The notes under the pieces are model-generated. The model did not search any database, was not told the DNA's origin, and saw nothing but the letters and a program-made list of their open reading frames with translations. The position numbers and the translations under genes were made by a program. This document shows, in pieces, positions 1-8,489 of a DNA stretch of 48,257 nucleotides; position 1 is the first letter of the stretch, and each line of letters opens with the position of its first letter. Source of the DNA: Halomonas rhizosphaerae (GTDB lineage Bacteria > Pseudomonadota > Gammaproteobacteria > Pseudomonadales > Halomonadaceae); the NCBI RefSeq assembly GCF_030010555.1, contig NZ_JASCQP010000031.1, positions 1 to 48,257 of the forward strand, written 5' to 3'.

Positions 1-44
1 GCCTGCCGGACGGCCCTCTTGCTGTCACCTGTCTTGACGCCTCG

Positions 45-1130
45 TCATGGCCGGCAGACGAAGTAGTCGTTCTGGATGTCGTGCTCCAGCTGATGGACCC
101 GGATGTCGCGGAAGCCTGCCTCCTCCAGGTAGGCCAGCGCCCGTTCGCGTCCCCACATGGTGCCGAGCCCCTCGCCGCCCTGGGACAGCGAGACCGTCAT
201 GCAGTGGCTCACCGAAACGGCGTAGAGCATCGTCCCCAGCGGGTGGTCGCGGTCCAGGTGGTGGTGGCTCGAGGCGTGGATGTCCTGCACCAGGTAGACG
301 CCGTCCGGCGCCAGGCTGCGGTGGATACCCGCGAGCAGGCGGCGCGGTTGGGCCTGGTCGTGGATGCCGTCGAAGGTGGTCACCAGGTCGAAGGCGCCGG
401 GCTCGGCGGTGACATCGAAGTCGCTCAGGTCACGCACCTCGAAGGCCAGGTTGTCGAGCCCGGCCGCTCGCGCCTGTTCCCGTGCCCAGGCGATGGCCTG
501 CTCGGAGAGGTCGTAGCCGACGAAGCGGCTGGCCGGGTAGCGCTCGGCCATGGCCAGCAGGGCACGGCCGCGGCCGCAGGCGCAGTCCAGCACCCGGATG
601 CCGGCCTCGAGCCGCTCGGCCAGGCCCGGTGCCAGCGGCAGGATGGCGTCGAACAGTGCCGGCAGCACGGTCTGGCCGCTGTCGCTGGCCATCACCTCCT
701 GGAAGCGCGGATAGCAGGAGTAGGGCACGCCACCGCCCTCGCGGAAGCAGCGGACCACGTCATCCTCCACGCTGCCCAGCAGCGAGATAAACTGAGCATA
801 GACGGCGAGGTTGGCCGGGCCCCGGTCGGTGAGCAGATCGGCATGGACGTCGGGGAGGCGATAGGTGCCGGCGGCCGGCTCGGTATCGATCACACCGCCG
901 GCGACCATGCCGCCGAGCCATTCGCGCACGTAGCGCTCGTCGAGGCCGGCGCGCTCGGCCAGCTGCCGGCTGGTGAGGGGCGGCTGGCCGGCCAGGGTCT
1001 CGAAGAGCCCGGTGCGGTGGCCGATGGCGGTGAGCAGCATCAGCCCGCTCTCGTTGAGGGCATTGACCAGCCGGTCCTCGAAGGCGCCGCTGTCGGCCTC
1101 GGTGGCGGGAAGGGTATGGACGTTGCACAT
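45..1130 (-). CDS. SAM-dependent methyltransferase with N-terminal winged-helix domain
   Basis: Predicted 361-residue class I methyltransferase. Residues about 25-95 form a winged-helix segment (LTSRQLAERAGLDERYVREW) like the dimerisation domain of O-methyltransferases and Rv2258c-type proteins. The SAM-binding motif I (VLDCACGRG) lies at about 180-188, followed by the acidic end of strand 2 (GYDLSEQA). The substrate is unknown. The start is supported by AGGAGA just upstream of the ATG. It is divergent from the GlxA-type regulator, separated by 108 bp, so the two may share a control region. The winged helix in this family usually serves dimerisation rather than DNA binding, so a regulatory role is not implied. 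Confidence 0.85.
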   Translation of the reverse strand: MCNVHTLPATEADSGAFEDRLVNALNESGLMLLTAIGHRTGLFETLAGQPPLTSRQLAERAGLDERYVREWLGGMVAGGVIDTEPAAGTYRLPDVHADLLTDRGPANLAVYAQFISLLGSVEDDVVRCFREGGGVPYSCYPRFQEVMASDSGQTVLPALFDAILPLAPGLAERLEAGIRVLDCACGRGRALLAMAERYPASRFVGYDLSEQAIAWAREQARAAGLDNLAFEVRDLSDFDVTAEPGAFDLVTTFDGIHDQAQPRRLLAGIHRSLAPDGVYLVQDIHASSHHHLDRDHPLGTMLYAVSVSHCMTVSLSQGGEGLGTMWGRERALAYLEEAGFRDIRVHQLEHDIQNDYFVCRP

Positions 1131-1238
1131 GATGGTTCTCCTGTTGTTCTGGGATTGTGGAGGGCGTGCAGGAGAACCCTACGGCCGGATCGGCATCGGA
1201 ACGAAAGGGGATTGCGCCGCAAAGGGGTGTTTTCTGCC
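1131..1238. promoter_or_regulatory. divergent intergenic control region, methyltransferase / GlxA-type regulator
   Basis: This 108-bp gap holds the ribosome binding site of the methyltransferase (AGGAGA on the minus strand) and presumably both promoters. I cannot pick convincing -35/-10 pairs. GlxA-type regulators commonly control the divergent neighbour, so an operator here is an inference only. Confidence 0.35.
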
Positions 1239-2261
1239 ATGAACACGGTAACCGCCACGCAAGTCGCCATCCTGGCGGCGCCCGAGACCACCGCCAGCAC
1301 CCTGTATGGCATGTTCGACCTGTTCGGGTCGGCCGGCCGCGACTGGGAGCTGCTGATGCACGGTCGTACCGGGACGCCGCTGCTGCAACCGCTGATCGTC
1401 TCCCGTGACGGACGCGGCTTTCGCACCCGCAACGGGGCCTGGATCGAGCCGGATGCATCGCTGGCCGACTGCAAGGCGCCGACGGCCGTCTGCATTCCCG
1501 ATCTGCTGGTGGTGCCCGGCGCCGCACTGGAGGGGCACTACGACCCGGAACTGGCCTGGCTGCTGGACTGCCATGGACGCGGGGCACTGCTGGCCGCGGC
1601 CTGCACCGGCTCGCTGCTGCTCGCCGAGACGGGGCTGCTCGCCGGGCAGGATGCCACCACCCACTGGGCCTACTGCGATGCCCTGGCCCGCCAGCATCCG
1701 GAGGTATGCGTGCATGCCCATCGCGCCCTGGTGGTCAGCGGCGAGGGCGGGCGCCTGATCATGGCCGGCGGTGGCACCACCTGGATCGACCTGGCGCTGT
1801 TCCTGGTGGCGCGACTGGTGGGGGTGGACGAGGCGATGCACCTGGCGCGGATCTTCCTGATCGACTGGCACCACGAGGGCCAGCAGCCCTACGCGGCCCT
1901 GACCGCCGCCCGACAGGTGGAGGATGCCCTGATCAGCGAGGCCCAGGTATGGGTCGCGCTGCACTATGATACCCACTCGCCGGTGGCCGGCATGGTCCGC
2001 CGCAGCGGACTGACCGAGCGCTCCTTCAAGCGCCGCTTCAAGGCCGCTACCGGCATGACGCCCATGGACTACGTGCATACCCTGCGCCTCGAGGAGGCCA
2101 AGCAGATCCTGGAGAGCGGCGACGAGCCCATCGAGGCGGTGGCCGAGCAGGTGGGCTATGCCGACCCGAGCTTCTTCCGGCGGCTGTTCGGCCGGCGCGT
2201 GGGGCTCACCCCGCGGGCGTATCGCCGGCGCTTCCGCGGCCTGCGCCTGACCCTGCAGTGA
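1239..2261 (+). CDS. GlxA family transcriptional regulator (DJ-1/PfpI domain plus AraC HTH)
   Basis: A 340-residue regulator. Residues about 8-190 form a DJ-1/PfpI (class I glutamine amidotransferase-like) domain with the nucleophile-elbow cysteine near residue 122 in AACTGSLLLAE. Residues about 240-335 form an AraC/XylS DNA-binding domain with two helix-turn-helices (TERSFKRRFKAATGMTPMDY and PSFFRRLFGRRVGLTPRAY). Family members sense small metabolites and activate neighbouring genes. An open frame continues far upstream, but the ATG at 1239 matches the usual family start (MNTVTATQVAILAAPETTAS); the extension is only antisense reading of the methyltransferase. The likely target is the divergent methyltransferase. 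Confidence 0.88.
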   Translation: MNTVTATQVAILAAPETTASTLYGMFDLFGSAGRDWELLMHGRTGTPLLQPLIVSRDGRGFRTRNGAWIEPDASLADCKAPTAVCIPDLLVVPGAALEGHYDPELAWLLDCHGRGALLAAACTGSLLLAETGLLAGQDATTHWAYCDALARQHPEVCVHAHRALVVSGEGGRLIMAGGGTTWIDLALFLVARLVGVDEAMHLARIFLIDWHHEGQQPYAALTAARQVEDALISEAQVWVALHYDTHSPVAGMVRRSGLTERSFKRRFKAATGMTPMDYVHTLRLEEAKQILESGDEPIEAVAEQVGYADPSFFRRLFGRRVGLTPRAYRRRFRGLRLTLQ

Positions 2262-2276
2262 CTCACGTGCCGCTCT

Positions 2277-2693
2277 TCAGGCGCCCGAGGCCGGGGGCTC
2301 ATTGCGCCCGGCGGGGCGGCGCGCCATCACGGTGACCTCCACGTGGGCGCCGCCGTAGAGGCGGGGCGACTGGGTGCAGGTGCGTGCCGGGTAGCGATGG
2401 GCGTCGAAGAACTCGGCGTAGGCGGCGTCCATGTCGCGGATCAGGTCGAGGTCGGTGATGTGCACGTCGACCCGCACCACGTCTGCCATGTCGCAGCCGG
2501 CCGAGGCCAGCATGCGCTGGAGGCTGCGCATCACCAGGCGGGTCTCCTCGGCCATGTCGCCGAGCACCGTCTCGCCGCCCTGGATATCCTCGGCGGTCAG
2601 CCCCGAGAGGAAGACATAGTCGTCGTCGATCACCATATGGCTGCCGGGGAAGAGCGGCAGGGGCAGGGTGGCATCGTTGTGGTATTGCGGCAT
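2277..2693 (-). CDS. RidA family protein (YjgF/YER057c/UK114)
   Basis: A 138-residue protein of the RidA fold, which in characterised members hydrolyses reactive enamine/imine intermediates to ketoacids. The family signature is present near the C-terminus (PARTCTQSPRLYGGAHVEVT), including the arginine of the PAR motif that contacts the substrate carboxylate. N-terminal residues VIDDDYVFLSGLTAED match the start of the trimer-forming barrel. It is convergent with the GlxA-type gene (15-bp gap) and divergent from the sigma factor. Similar in length to other RidA proteins apart from a short polar tail. The exact substrate and subfamily are not resolved. Confidence 0.88.
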   Translation of the reverse strand: MPQYHNDATLPLPLFPGSHMVIDDDYVFLSGLTAEDIQGGETVLGDMAEETRLVMRSLQRMLASAGCDMADVVRVDVHITDLDLIRDMDAAYAEFFDAHRYPARTCTQSPRLYGGAHVEVTVMARRPAGRNEPPASGA

Positions 2694-2918
2694 GGTGGAG
2701 CCCTCGGGGCAGGTGGATCGGCATCTCGTGAAGCGTCGTCCAGGCGTACACGGTTTTCCATCCCTGAACGGTTTTCATGCCAGTTCCCATCCCGGTGCAC
2801 AATGCGCCGCGGCCACCCGTGGTGAAGCCCGCGTTGAACTCGTGCCGCTCGGAAGTCGGCGTTTTCCCGCCCCGCGGCTAAGCTTTCCTTGAAGATTCCG
2901 GCCGAGCCAGCCAGCGTC

Positions 2919-4148
2919 ATGAACCACGATGCCGCCATCGAACGACTCTATCGGCAGCACTCGCGCCGGGTGCTGGCGACCCTGATTCGCCTGCTCGGCG
3001 ACTTCGAGCTGGCGGAGGAGGGGCTCCAGGAGGCCTTCATGGCCGCCGTGCAGCAGTGGCCGTCGCAGGGCGTACCCGAGCATCCCGCCGCCTGGCTGAT
3101 CCGCACCGGCCAGCAGCGCGGCATCGACCAGATTCGCCGCCGCCAGACCTCCCGCCGGCATGCCCACCTCGTGGCGCCCGATGAACCGGCGGCGAGCCTC
3201 GACGAGCGCAGCATCCAGCACGACCCGCTGAGGCTGCTCTTCACCTGCTGTCATCCCGGCCTGGCCCTGGATGAGCGGGTGGCCCTGACCCTGCGCGAGA
3301 TGTGCGGGCTGACCACCGAGCAGGTGGCCAGGGCGCTGCTGCAAAGGCCTGCCACCCTGGCCCAGCGCATCGTGCGGGCCAAGCGCCGGATCCGCGACGC
3401 CGGCATTCCCTACGAGGTGCCGGATGCCAGGGCCCTGCCGGGGCGCCTGCCCGCTGTCCTGCGGGTAATCTACCTGGTGTTCAACGAGGGGTACTCGCAG
3501 AGTGCCGGCGATGCCCTGGTCGACGTCAGCCTCTCGGCCGAGGCCATGGAACTGGCGGGGGCGCTGGTGCGACTGCTGCCCGAGGGGGAGGTGTACGGCC
3601 TGCTGGCGCTGATGTGGCTCCATGACGCCCGGCGCGACGCCCGCCAGGGCCCGGACGGGGAACTGGTCCCCCTGGAGGAGCAGGACCGTGGCCGCTGGGA
3701 CCGGCTACGTATCCGCGATGGCATGGCGCATCTCGGCCAGGCGCTGGCGCTGACGCCCACTGGCCCCTACACGCTGCAGGCCTCGATCGCCGCCGAGCAT
3801 GTCCGCGCATCCAGCGCCGAGGCGACCGACGGGCGACGGATCGTGATGCTCTACGAGGCGCTGTATCGCCAGCAGCCCTCGCCGGTGATCGCCCTCAACC
3901 GGGCGGCGGCGGTGGCCATGCGCGACGGTCCGGAGGCAGGCCTGCGCCTGCTGGAGGCGCTGGAAGCCCACAAGGCGATCGTCAACTACCACCTCTTCCA
4001 TGCCGCCCGGGCCGACCTGCATCGCCGTGCCGGCCACTCTCGGGAGGCCCGGCTCGCCTATGAGCAGGCCCTGGCGCTGACTTCCCAGCAGCCGGAACGC
4101 CGCTTCCTGCAACGCCGGCTGGCCGAACTGACCACCTCGTCGCGATAA
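2919..4148 (+). CDS. RNA polymerase sigma factor, ECF42-like (SigJ type) with C-terminal TPR-like extension
   Basis: A 409-residue extracytoplasmic-function sigma factor. Region 2 spans about 8-75 (IERLYRQHSRRVLATLIRL, DIQ-like GIDQIRRRQ), region 4 about 110-155 (TLREMCGLTTEQVARALLQR, RIVRAKRRIR), and the remaining ~220 residues form the DUF6596/TPR-like extension typical of ECF42. These factors have no anti-sigma partner; the extension is thought to control activity, and they sit beside YCII/DGPF genes, exactly as here. I prefer ATG 2919 (MNHDAAIERLYRQHS) to the in-frame TTG 30 bases upstream because the family starts there. It probably transcribes the 4228-5194 operon. Confidence 0.9.
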   Translation: MNHDAAIERLYRQHSRRVLATLIRLLGDFELAEEGLQEAFMAAVQQWPSQGVPEHPAAWLIRTGQQRGIDQIRRRQTSRRHAHLVAPDEPAASLDERSIQHDPLRLLFTCCHPGLALDERVALTLREMCGLTTEQVARALLQRPATLAQRIVRAKRRIRDAGIPYEVPDARALPGRLPAVLRVIYLVFNEGYSQSAGDALVDVSLSAEAMELAGALVRLLPEGEVYGLLALMWLHDARRDARQGPDGELVPLEEQDRGRWDRLRIRDGMAHLGQALALTPTGPYTLQASIAAEHVRASSAEATDGRRIVMLYEALYRQQPSPVIALNRAAAVAMRDGPEAGLRLLEALEAHKAIVNYHLFHAARADLHRRAGHSREARLAYEQALALTSQQPERRFLQRRLAELTTSSR

Positions 4149-4227
4149 AAAAAAATCGCGCGGTGATGTCGATCCGCACGGCCGTCGCACGACTCAGGGA
4201 GGCAACCAGCCAACGGAGGTGGAACTC

Positions 4228-4473
4228 ATGCGCTACATGCTGATGCGCAAGGCCGACCCGGTCACCGAGGCCGGCGAGCTGCCCGCCCAGGGCGTGCTCG
4301 AGGCCATGGCCGACGACAACAACCGGCTGCTCGAGGCCGGGGTCATCATGCCCTTCGGCGCCACCTTCTGGGCGCAGGGGTTCGGCATGCTCACCGACCG
4401 CTTCGGTGTCCCCTGGATGATCGGCTGCCGGACCGGCCAATGTCCGATGAGCGACAAGGAGAGCCAACCATGA
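4228..4473 (+). pseudogene. chimeric remnant: YCII/DGPF N-terminus fused in frame to a VOC/PhnB-type C-terminus
   Basis: An 81-residue open frame with a strong ribosome binding site (GGAGGT, 7 bases before ATG 4228). Residues 1-38 (MRYMLMRKADPVTEAGELP) match the start of a YCII/DGPF protein and stop before its DGPF motif. Residues about 39-66 (FWAQGFGMLTDRFGVPWM) match the C-terminal end of a PhnB/VOC-fold protein. ECF42 operons often carry separate YCII and VOC genes, so the simplest reading is an in-frame deletion joining two neighbouring genes. The frame remains open and overlaps the next gene by ATGA, so it is still translated in principle. A short intact protein of unknown function is possible but less likely. 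Confidence 0.7.
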
Positions 4474-4844
4474 AATACGCCGCACTGGTCTACTACCAGG
4501 AGCGCCTCATCCAGGCCATGAACGAGCAGGAATGGCACGACCTCAACCAGGAGTGCCTGGCCGGGGTGGAGCGCTTGACCGACCAGGGACACTACCTCGC
4601 CGGCCAGGCCCTGCAGCCGGTGGAGTGCGCCGCCAGCGTGCGGGTGCGCGATGGCGAGGTGCTGATCTCCGATGGCCCCTTTGCCGAGACCAAGGAGCAG
4701 CTGGCCGGCTTCTACCTGCTGGACGCCCGCGACCTCAACGAGGCCCTGCAGCTCGCCAGCCGCATTCCCCCCGCCCGGTTCGGCACCATCGAGGTGCGCC
4801 CGGTGCGGGAACTGCCCCCAAGAGATACGGGAGACCCCTCATGA
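4470..4844 (+). CDS. YCII/DGPF family protein
   Basis: A 124-residue intact YCII-related protein with the namesake motif SDGPFAETKEQLAGFYLL at about 67-84. The fold is a small ferredoxin-like alpha/beta barrel; the biochemical role in ECF42 operons is unknown. ATG 4470 (MKYAALVYYQE) overlaps the stop of the upstream chimera (ATGA) and is preceded by AAGGAGAG, so translation is coupled. The downstream DUF1428 gene is joined by the same kind of overlap. Expected to be a target of the adjacent sigma factor. Confidence 0.9.
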   Translation: MKYAALVYYQERLIQAMNEQEWHDLNQECLAGVERLTDQGHYLAGQALQPVECAASVRVRDGEVLISDGPFAETKEQLAGFYLLDARDLNEALQLASRIPPARFGTIEVRPVRELPPRDTGDPS

Positions 4845-5194
4845 CCTATGTCGATGGATTCGTTGCCGCGGTCCCCACCGCCAACCGCGAGAGATATATC
4901 CGGCACGCCCGCGACGCCGCCGTGGTGTTCAAGGAGCACGGCGCCCTTTCGTTGGTGGAGTGCTGGGGAGATGACGTGCCGGAGGGGAAGGTCACCTCCT
5001 TCCCCATGGCGGTGAAGTGCCAGCCGGACGAAACTGTGATCTTCTCCTGGATCACCTGGCCCTCCCGTGAGGTGCGCGACCGAGGGATGGCCAAGGTCAT
5101 GGAGGACCCGCGCCTGCAGCCCGAGGCGAACCCCATGCCCTTCGATGGCAAGCGGCTGATCTACGGTGGTTTCGAGGTGGTGGTGGACGAATAG
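4841..5194 (+). CDS. DUF1428 family protein
   Basis: A 117-residue protein matching the DUF1428 family: start MTYVDGFVAAVPTANRERY, central FKEHGALSLVECWGDDVPEG and end FDGKRLIYGGFEVVVDE. It has the dimeric ferredoxin-like fold also seen in YCII and antibiotic-monooxygenase proteins. It is the last gene of the sigma-factor-linked operon, with ATGA overlap at 4841-4844. Its reaction is unknown. Confidence 0.88.
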   Translation: MTYVDGFVAAVPTANRERYIRHARDAAVVFKEHGALSLVECWGDDVPEGKVTSFPMAVKCQPDETVIFSWITWPSREVRDRGMAKVMEDPRLQPEANPMPFDGKRLIYGGFEVVVDE

Positions 5195-5335
5195 AGCAGG
5201 ATGCATGGCGGAGTGGGGGACAGGCCGGCCGTTCGGACGAGAGCGGCGGGGCTGCCCCCTGCCATCGGCCAATGGGACGGGCGCCTCGGGCATGGTATTG
5301 CTGGTGGCCAAGCCAATCACCACTAGGACCCCGTG

Positions 5336-5782
5336 ATGCCCCAGGCCCCCGACTTCCCGCCGGCCAACCCCGACTACCGCACCGAGGTGGAGCGTATCCT
5401 CCAGGCGGCGCCCTTCATCCGCGCGCTCGGCGTCGAGGCCGATGAGATCGCCCCGGGCCGGTGCGTGACGCGTCTGGCGGTACGCGAGGACCACCAGCAG
5501 CAGGATGGCTTCGTGCATGCCGGCGTGCTGGCCACCCTCGCCGACCACACCGCCGGCGCCGCGGGTGCCTCCCTGATCCCGGCCGGCGCGATCGTGCTCA
5601 CCGCCGAGTTCAAGATCAACCTGCTGCGCTCGGCCCGCGGGCGTGAACTGCGCTGCGTGGGGCGGGTGCTCAAGCCCGGGCGCACTCTGATCGTCGCCGA
5701 GTCCGAGGTCTACACCGGCGAGGAGGGCGCCACCCTGGTGGCCAAGGCCATGGTGACCCTGGCGGTGGTCACGCCGCGCTGA
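5336..5782 (+). CDS. PaaI family thioesterase (hotdog fold)
   Basis: A 148-residue single-domain hotdog protein. The active-site region QQQDGFVHAGVLATLADHT is typical of PaaI/YdiI thioesterases, with the acidic residue of the central helix at the expected place, followed by VLTAEFKINLLRSARG. Such enzymes hydrolyse acyl-CoA or aryl-CoA thioesters in the cytosol; the substrate is not predictable. A GTG lies directly before the chosen ATG and either could start. The following NUDIX/MBL gene begins 14 bases downstream and probably forms an operon with it. Confidence 0.88.
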   Translation: MPQAPDFPPANPDYRTEVERILQAAPFIRALGVEADEIAPGRCVTRLAVREDHQQQDGFVHAGVLATLADHTAGAAGASLIPAGAIVLTAEFKINLLRSARGRELRCVGRVLKPGRTLIVAESEVYTGEEGATLVAKAMVTLAVVTPR

Positions 5783-5796
5783 TGGTGGGGGAGCGC

Positions 5797-7440
5797 ATGA
5801 CCGAGGTTCGTCCCGCCGCGACCCTCGCCCTGGTGCGCGACGGCGACCGGGGGCTGGAGGTCCTGCTGCTGCAGCGCACCTGGCAGGCGGCCTTCCTGCC
5901 CGGCCACTTCGTCTTTCCCGGCGGGGCCGTGGACCCCCAGGACCCGGACGTGCGCGCCTTCACCTCCGGTCGCGGTGACGCCGCCATCGGCCAGACCCTG
6001 AGCCTCGACGAGGGCGGGGCCGACTACATGATCGCGGCCCTCCGCGAGTGCCTCGAGGAGGCGGGCCTGCTGCTGGCCGTGGACGGCCAGGGGCGCCTGC
6101 CGGCGGGTGACCATCCGGTGCTGAGCGAGGGGCGCGAGGCGCTGCGACGCGAGCAGACGAGCTTCCGCGCGCTGTGCGAGCGCCATGGCCTCGGCCTGCC
6201 GCTCGACCGGCTGGCCTACCTGGGCCACTGGGTCACGCCCCGGGGCGCACCGCGGCGATTCGATACGCGCTTCTTCGTGGCCCTGGCGCCGCCGGGCCAG
6301 CGGGCGGCACACGATGGCAGCGAGACCATCGACCACGCCTGGCTCACCCCCGCCGAGGCCCTGGCAGCGCATCGCCAGGGCCGCATGGCGCTGGGCTACC
6401 CCACCCTGCGCACCCTTCGCCTGCTCGCCGACTTCGCTACCGCCGAGGGGCTGCTGCGCCACGCCCATGCCAACCCGCCGACGCCACGCCCAAGCCGCCC
6501 CTGGCCGGCCCGCAAGGGCGGGGTCGCCTGGCAGGTGGAGCCGGATGCCCCGGCCTATGCGGAGGTGCGCCGCCTGGACCCCCAGCGGCGGGGCACGGCC
6601 CGCGCCGAGATCGAACCCGGCCGGGCGGTGGAACTGGCGCCGGGGGTGATCCGGGTGACCGCCCCCAATCCCGGCGCGATGACCGGCCCCGGCACCAACA
6701 GCTACCTGCTGGGCAACGGCGATGACCATCTGGTGATCGACCCCGGCCCCGCGGAACAAGCCCACCTGGAGCGGCTGCTGGCGCTGTGCGGGGGCAGGAT
6801 CTCCCGGGTGCTGGTGACCCACACCCATGTCGACCACTCGCCGGGGGCGGCCTGGCTCAAGGCGCGCACCGGCGCCCGGCTGGTGGGCCTGCCGTCGCCG
6901 GCGGGACCCAGCCAGGACGCCGGCTTCGCGCCCGACCAACGGCCGGCCCACGGCGAGCGCCTCGAGACGCCCGTCGGCCCGCTCAAGGTGCTGCATACGC
7001 CGGGGCACGCCTCCAACCACCTCTGCTACCTGCTGGAGCCCGCGCGGCTGCTGTTCGCCGGCGACCAGGTGATGCAGGGCTCCACGGTGGTGATCAACCC
7101 GCCGGACGGCGACATGGCCGCCTACCTGGCCGCCCTGCAGGCCCTGGGCGAGGAGCCCTTCGATACCATCGCCCCGGGCCACGGCTTCCTGATCGGCCAG
7201 GCCCACGCCGCCATCGACTTCCTGGTCACCCATCGCCTGGCCCGGGAGCACAAGGTGCGCCGGGCCCTGGTGCGCCACGCTCCGGTGAGCCTCGAGGCGC
7301 TGACGCGCCACGCCTACGACGACGTGCCGGCGGAGAAGTTGGGGGTGGCGGCGCGCTCGGCGCTGGCCCACCTGCTCAAGCTGGAGGCCGAGGGGCGCGC
7401 CGAACAGCAGGCGGGGCAGTGGGTTTCCCGGGAGGGCTGA
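5797..7440 (+). CDS. NUDIX hydrolase / metallo-beta-lactamase fold fusion protein
   Basis: A 547-residue two-domain protein. Residues about 1-215 form a NUDIX-like domain (FPGGAVDPQD, then RECLEEAGLLL); the second half of the NUDIX box is clear but the first glutamate is not in the canonical place. Residues about 280-540 form a metallo-beta-lactamase domain with HTHVDHSPGA (HxHxDH), HTPGHASNHLCY, FAGDQVM and IAPGHG, closest in style to LACTB2/glyoxalase-II-like proteins. The ATG at 5797 is preceded by GGGGGAG and is preferred to ATG 5782. The two domains suggest hydrolysis of a CoA or nucleotide-linked ester, which is inference only. Confidence 0.88.
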   Translation: MTEVRPAATLALVRDGDRGLEVLLLQRTWQAAFLPGHFVFPGGAVDPQDPDVRAFTSGRGDAAIGQTLSLDEGGADYMIAALRECLEEAGLLLAVDGQGRLPAGDHPVLSEGREALRREQTSFRALCERHGLGLPLDRLAYLGHWVTPRGAPRRFDTRFFVALAPPGQRAAHDGSETIDHAWLTPAEALAAHRQGRMALGYPTLRTLRLLADFATAEGLLRHAHANPPTPRPSRPWPARKGGVAWQVEPDAPAYAEVRRLDPQRRGTARAEIEPGRAVELAPGVIRVTAPNPGAMTGPGTNSYLLGNGDDHLVIDPGPAEQAHLERLLALCGGRISRVLVTHTHVDHSPGAAWLKARTGARLVGLPSPAGPSQDAGFAPDQRPAHGERLETPVGPLKVLHTPGHASNHLCYLLEPARLLFAGDQVMQGSTVVINPPDGDMAAYLAALQALGEEPFDTIAPGHGFLIGQAHAAIDFLVTHRLAREHKVRRALVRHAPVSLEALTRHAYDDVPAEKLGVAARSALAHLLKLEAEGRAEQQAGQWVSREG

Positions 7441-7482
7441 AGGCATTCGTGGCCGGCTGGCCTTCAGGGCGAGTCACCTGGC

Positions 7483-8388
7483 CTAGGCCCAGCGCTCGTC
7501 GGCGGTAAAGGCCACGGTGAACCAGCGCCGCTGCGGCGGCGGGCTCAGTCCGGCGCTGATCTCTTCGCGGATCTCGTCGAGCACGGCGATGCCCTGGCCC
7601 TGACCGTACTCGGGCGTGGTGACGATATGGATCTCGATGTAGTGGCCGCGGCCGGCCTTGGCCACGTGGCTGTAGTAGCGCAGCAGCCCCTCGCGCGCCA
7701 TCACCGGGGCCATGGCCGCATGCACCTCGCGGTCGATCTCGCTCGGCGCGATCAGCAGCACCTCCTTCATGGCGCGCCGCACGATGCCGATGGGCACCGG
7801 CATGAAGCTGGCCGTCAGCACCATCAGCAGCACCGAGTCCACGTAGGGGGTGTAGTGCGCCCAGGCGGTGCCCTGCAGGAAGCGGGCGATGACGAAGGCC
7901 ACCAGCAGCGAGGTGGTGATCAGCGCTGCCATCAGCCAGCCCTGCATGTCGATGCGCACGAACTCGGAGTCCGCCGTGCGATTGATGCGCCGCTGGTAGG
8001 CGGTCATGGCGAAGCAGACGCTGGCCACCACCACGGCGTAGCCGATCGCCAGGTCGAAGGCGAGCTCGCGGCCGCCCTCGCGCAGGTCGAGCAGGGCGGT
8101 GAGGAAGGCATAGAAGCAGAGCAGCATCAGGATGCTGCCGTTGAGCGCCGCGACCAGCGGCTCCAGGTGCCAGTAGCCATGCTGGAAGCGCTCGCTGGCA
8201 TCGCGCACGGCGAGCCGCGCCACCAGCAGCGCCAGCCCCGACATGGCGGCGTCGATGGTGGAAAAGACGCCGTCGAAGAGGATCGACTGCGAGCCGGCCA
8301 GCAGGCCGAAAGTGACCCCCAGGCTGGAGACCCCCAGGGTCACGAGGATGGAGAGCTTCAGCGCGCGCTGCTCGAGGGTGGCTTGCAT
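7483..8388 (-). CDS. cation diffusion facilitator (CDF) family transporter
   Basis: A 301-residue inner-membrane antiporter candidate. About six hydrophobic segments are visible in the first 210 residues, with a first-helix region GSQSILFDGVFSTIDAAMS carrying the aspartates of the CDF metal site (FDGxxxxxD) and the HGYWHLEPL motif. The C-terminal ~90 residues form the cytoplasmic domain (GHYIEIHIV). CDF proteins export divalent metals such as zinc or iron in exchange for protons; specificity cannot be read here. It is convergent with the NUDIX/MBL gene. Confidence 0.87.
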   Translation of the reverse strand: MQATLEQRALKLSILVTLGVSSLGVTFGLLAGSQSILFDGVFSTIDAAMSGLALLVARLAVRDASERFQHGYWHLEPLVAALNGSILMLLCFYAFLTALLDLREGGRELAFDLAIGYAVVVASVCFAMTAYQRRINRTADSEFVRIDMQGWLMAALITTSLLVAFVIARFLQGTAWAHYTPYVDSVLLMVLTASFMPVPIGIVRRAMKEVLLIAPSEIDREVHAAMAPVMAREGLLRYYSHVAKAGRGHYIEIHIVTTPEYGQGQGIAVLDEIREEISAGLSPPPQRRWFTVAFTADERWA

Positions 8389-8489
8389 GGACAGGGCTCG
8401 GTGTATCAGGGATTCCCCATACTAGCCGAGCCCGTTCATCGAGAGAAACTTCACCGTACGTGCCTCTCATGGCGAGATGCCTGACGACC

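Noticed and set aside
81..1238. Long open frame extending the GlxA-type regulator upstream to position 81
   Set aside because: It is antisense to the methyltransferase gene and typical of high-GC DNA; the family start is at ATG 1239.
4141..4160. CGCGAT-A8-ATCGCG hairpin at the sigma factor stop as an intrinsic terminator
   Set aside because: The A-run is in the loop and no T-run follows the stem; the downstream operon is expected to be read through.
5710..7446. 578-codon open frame on the minus strand
   Set aside because: Antisense of the NUDIX-MBL gene; no ribosome binding site or domain match.
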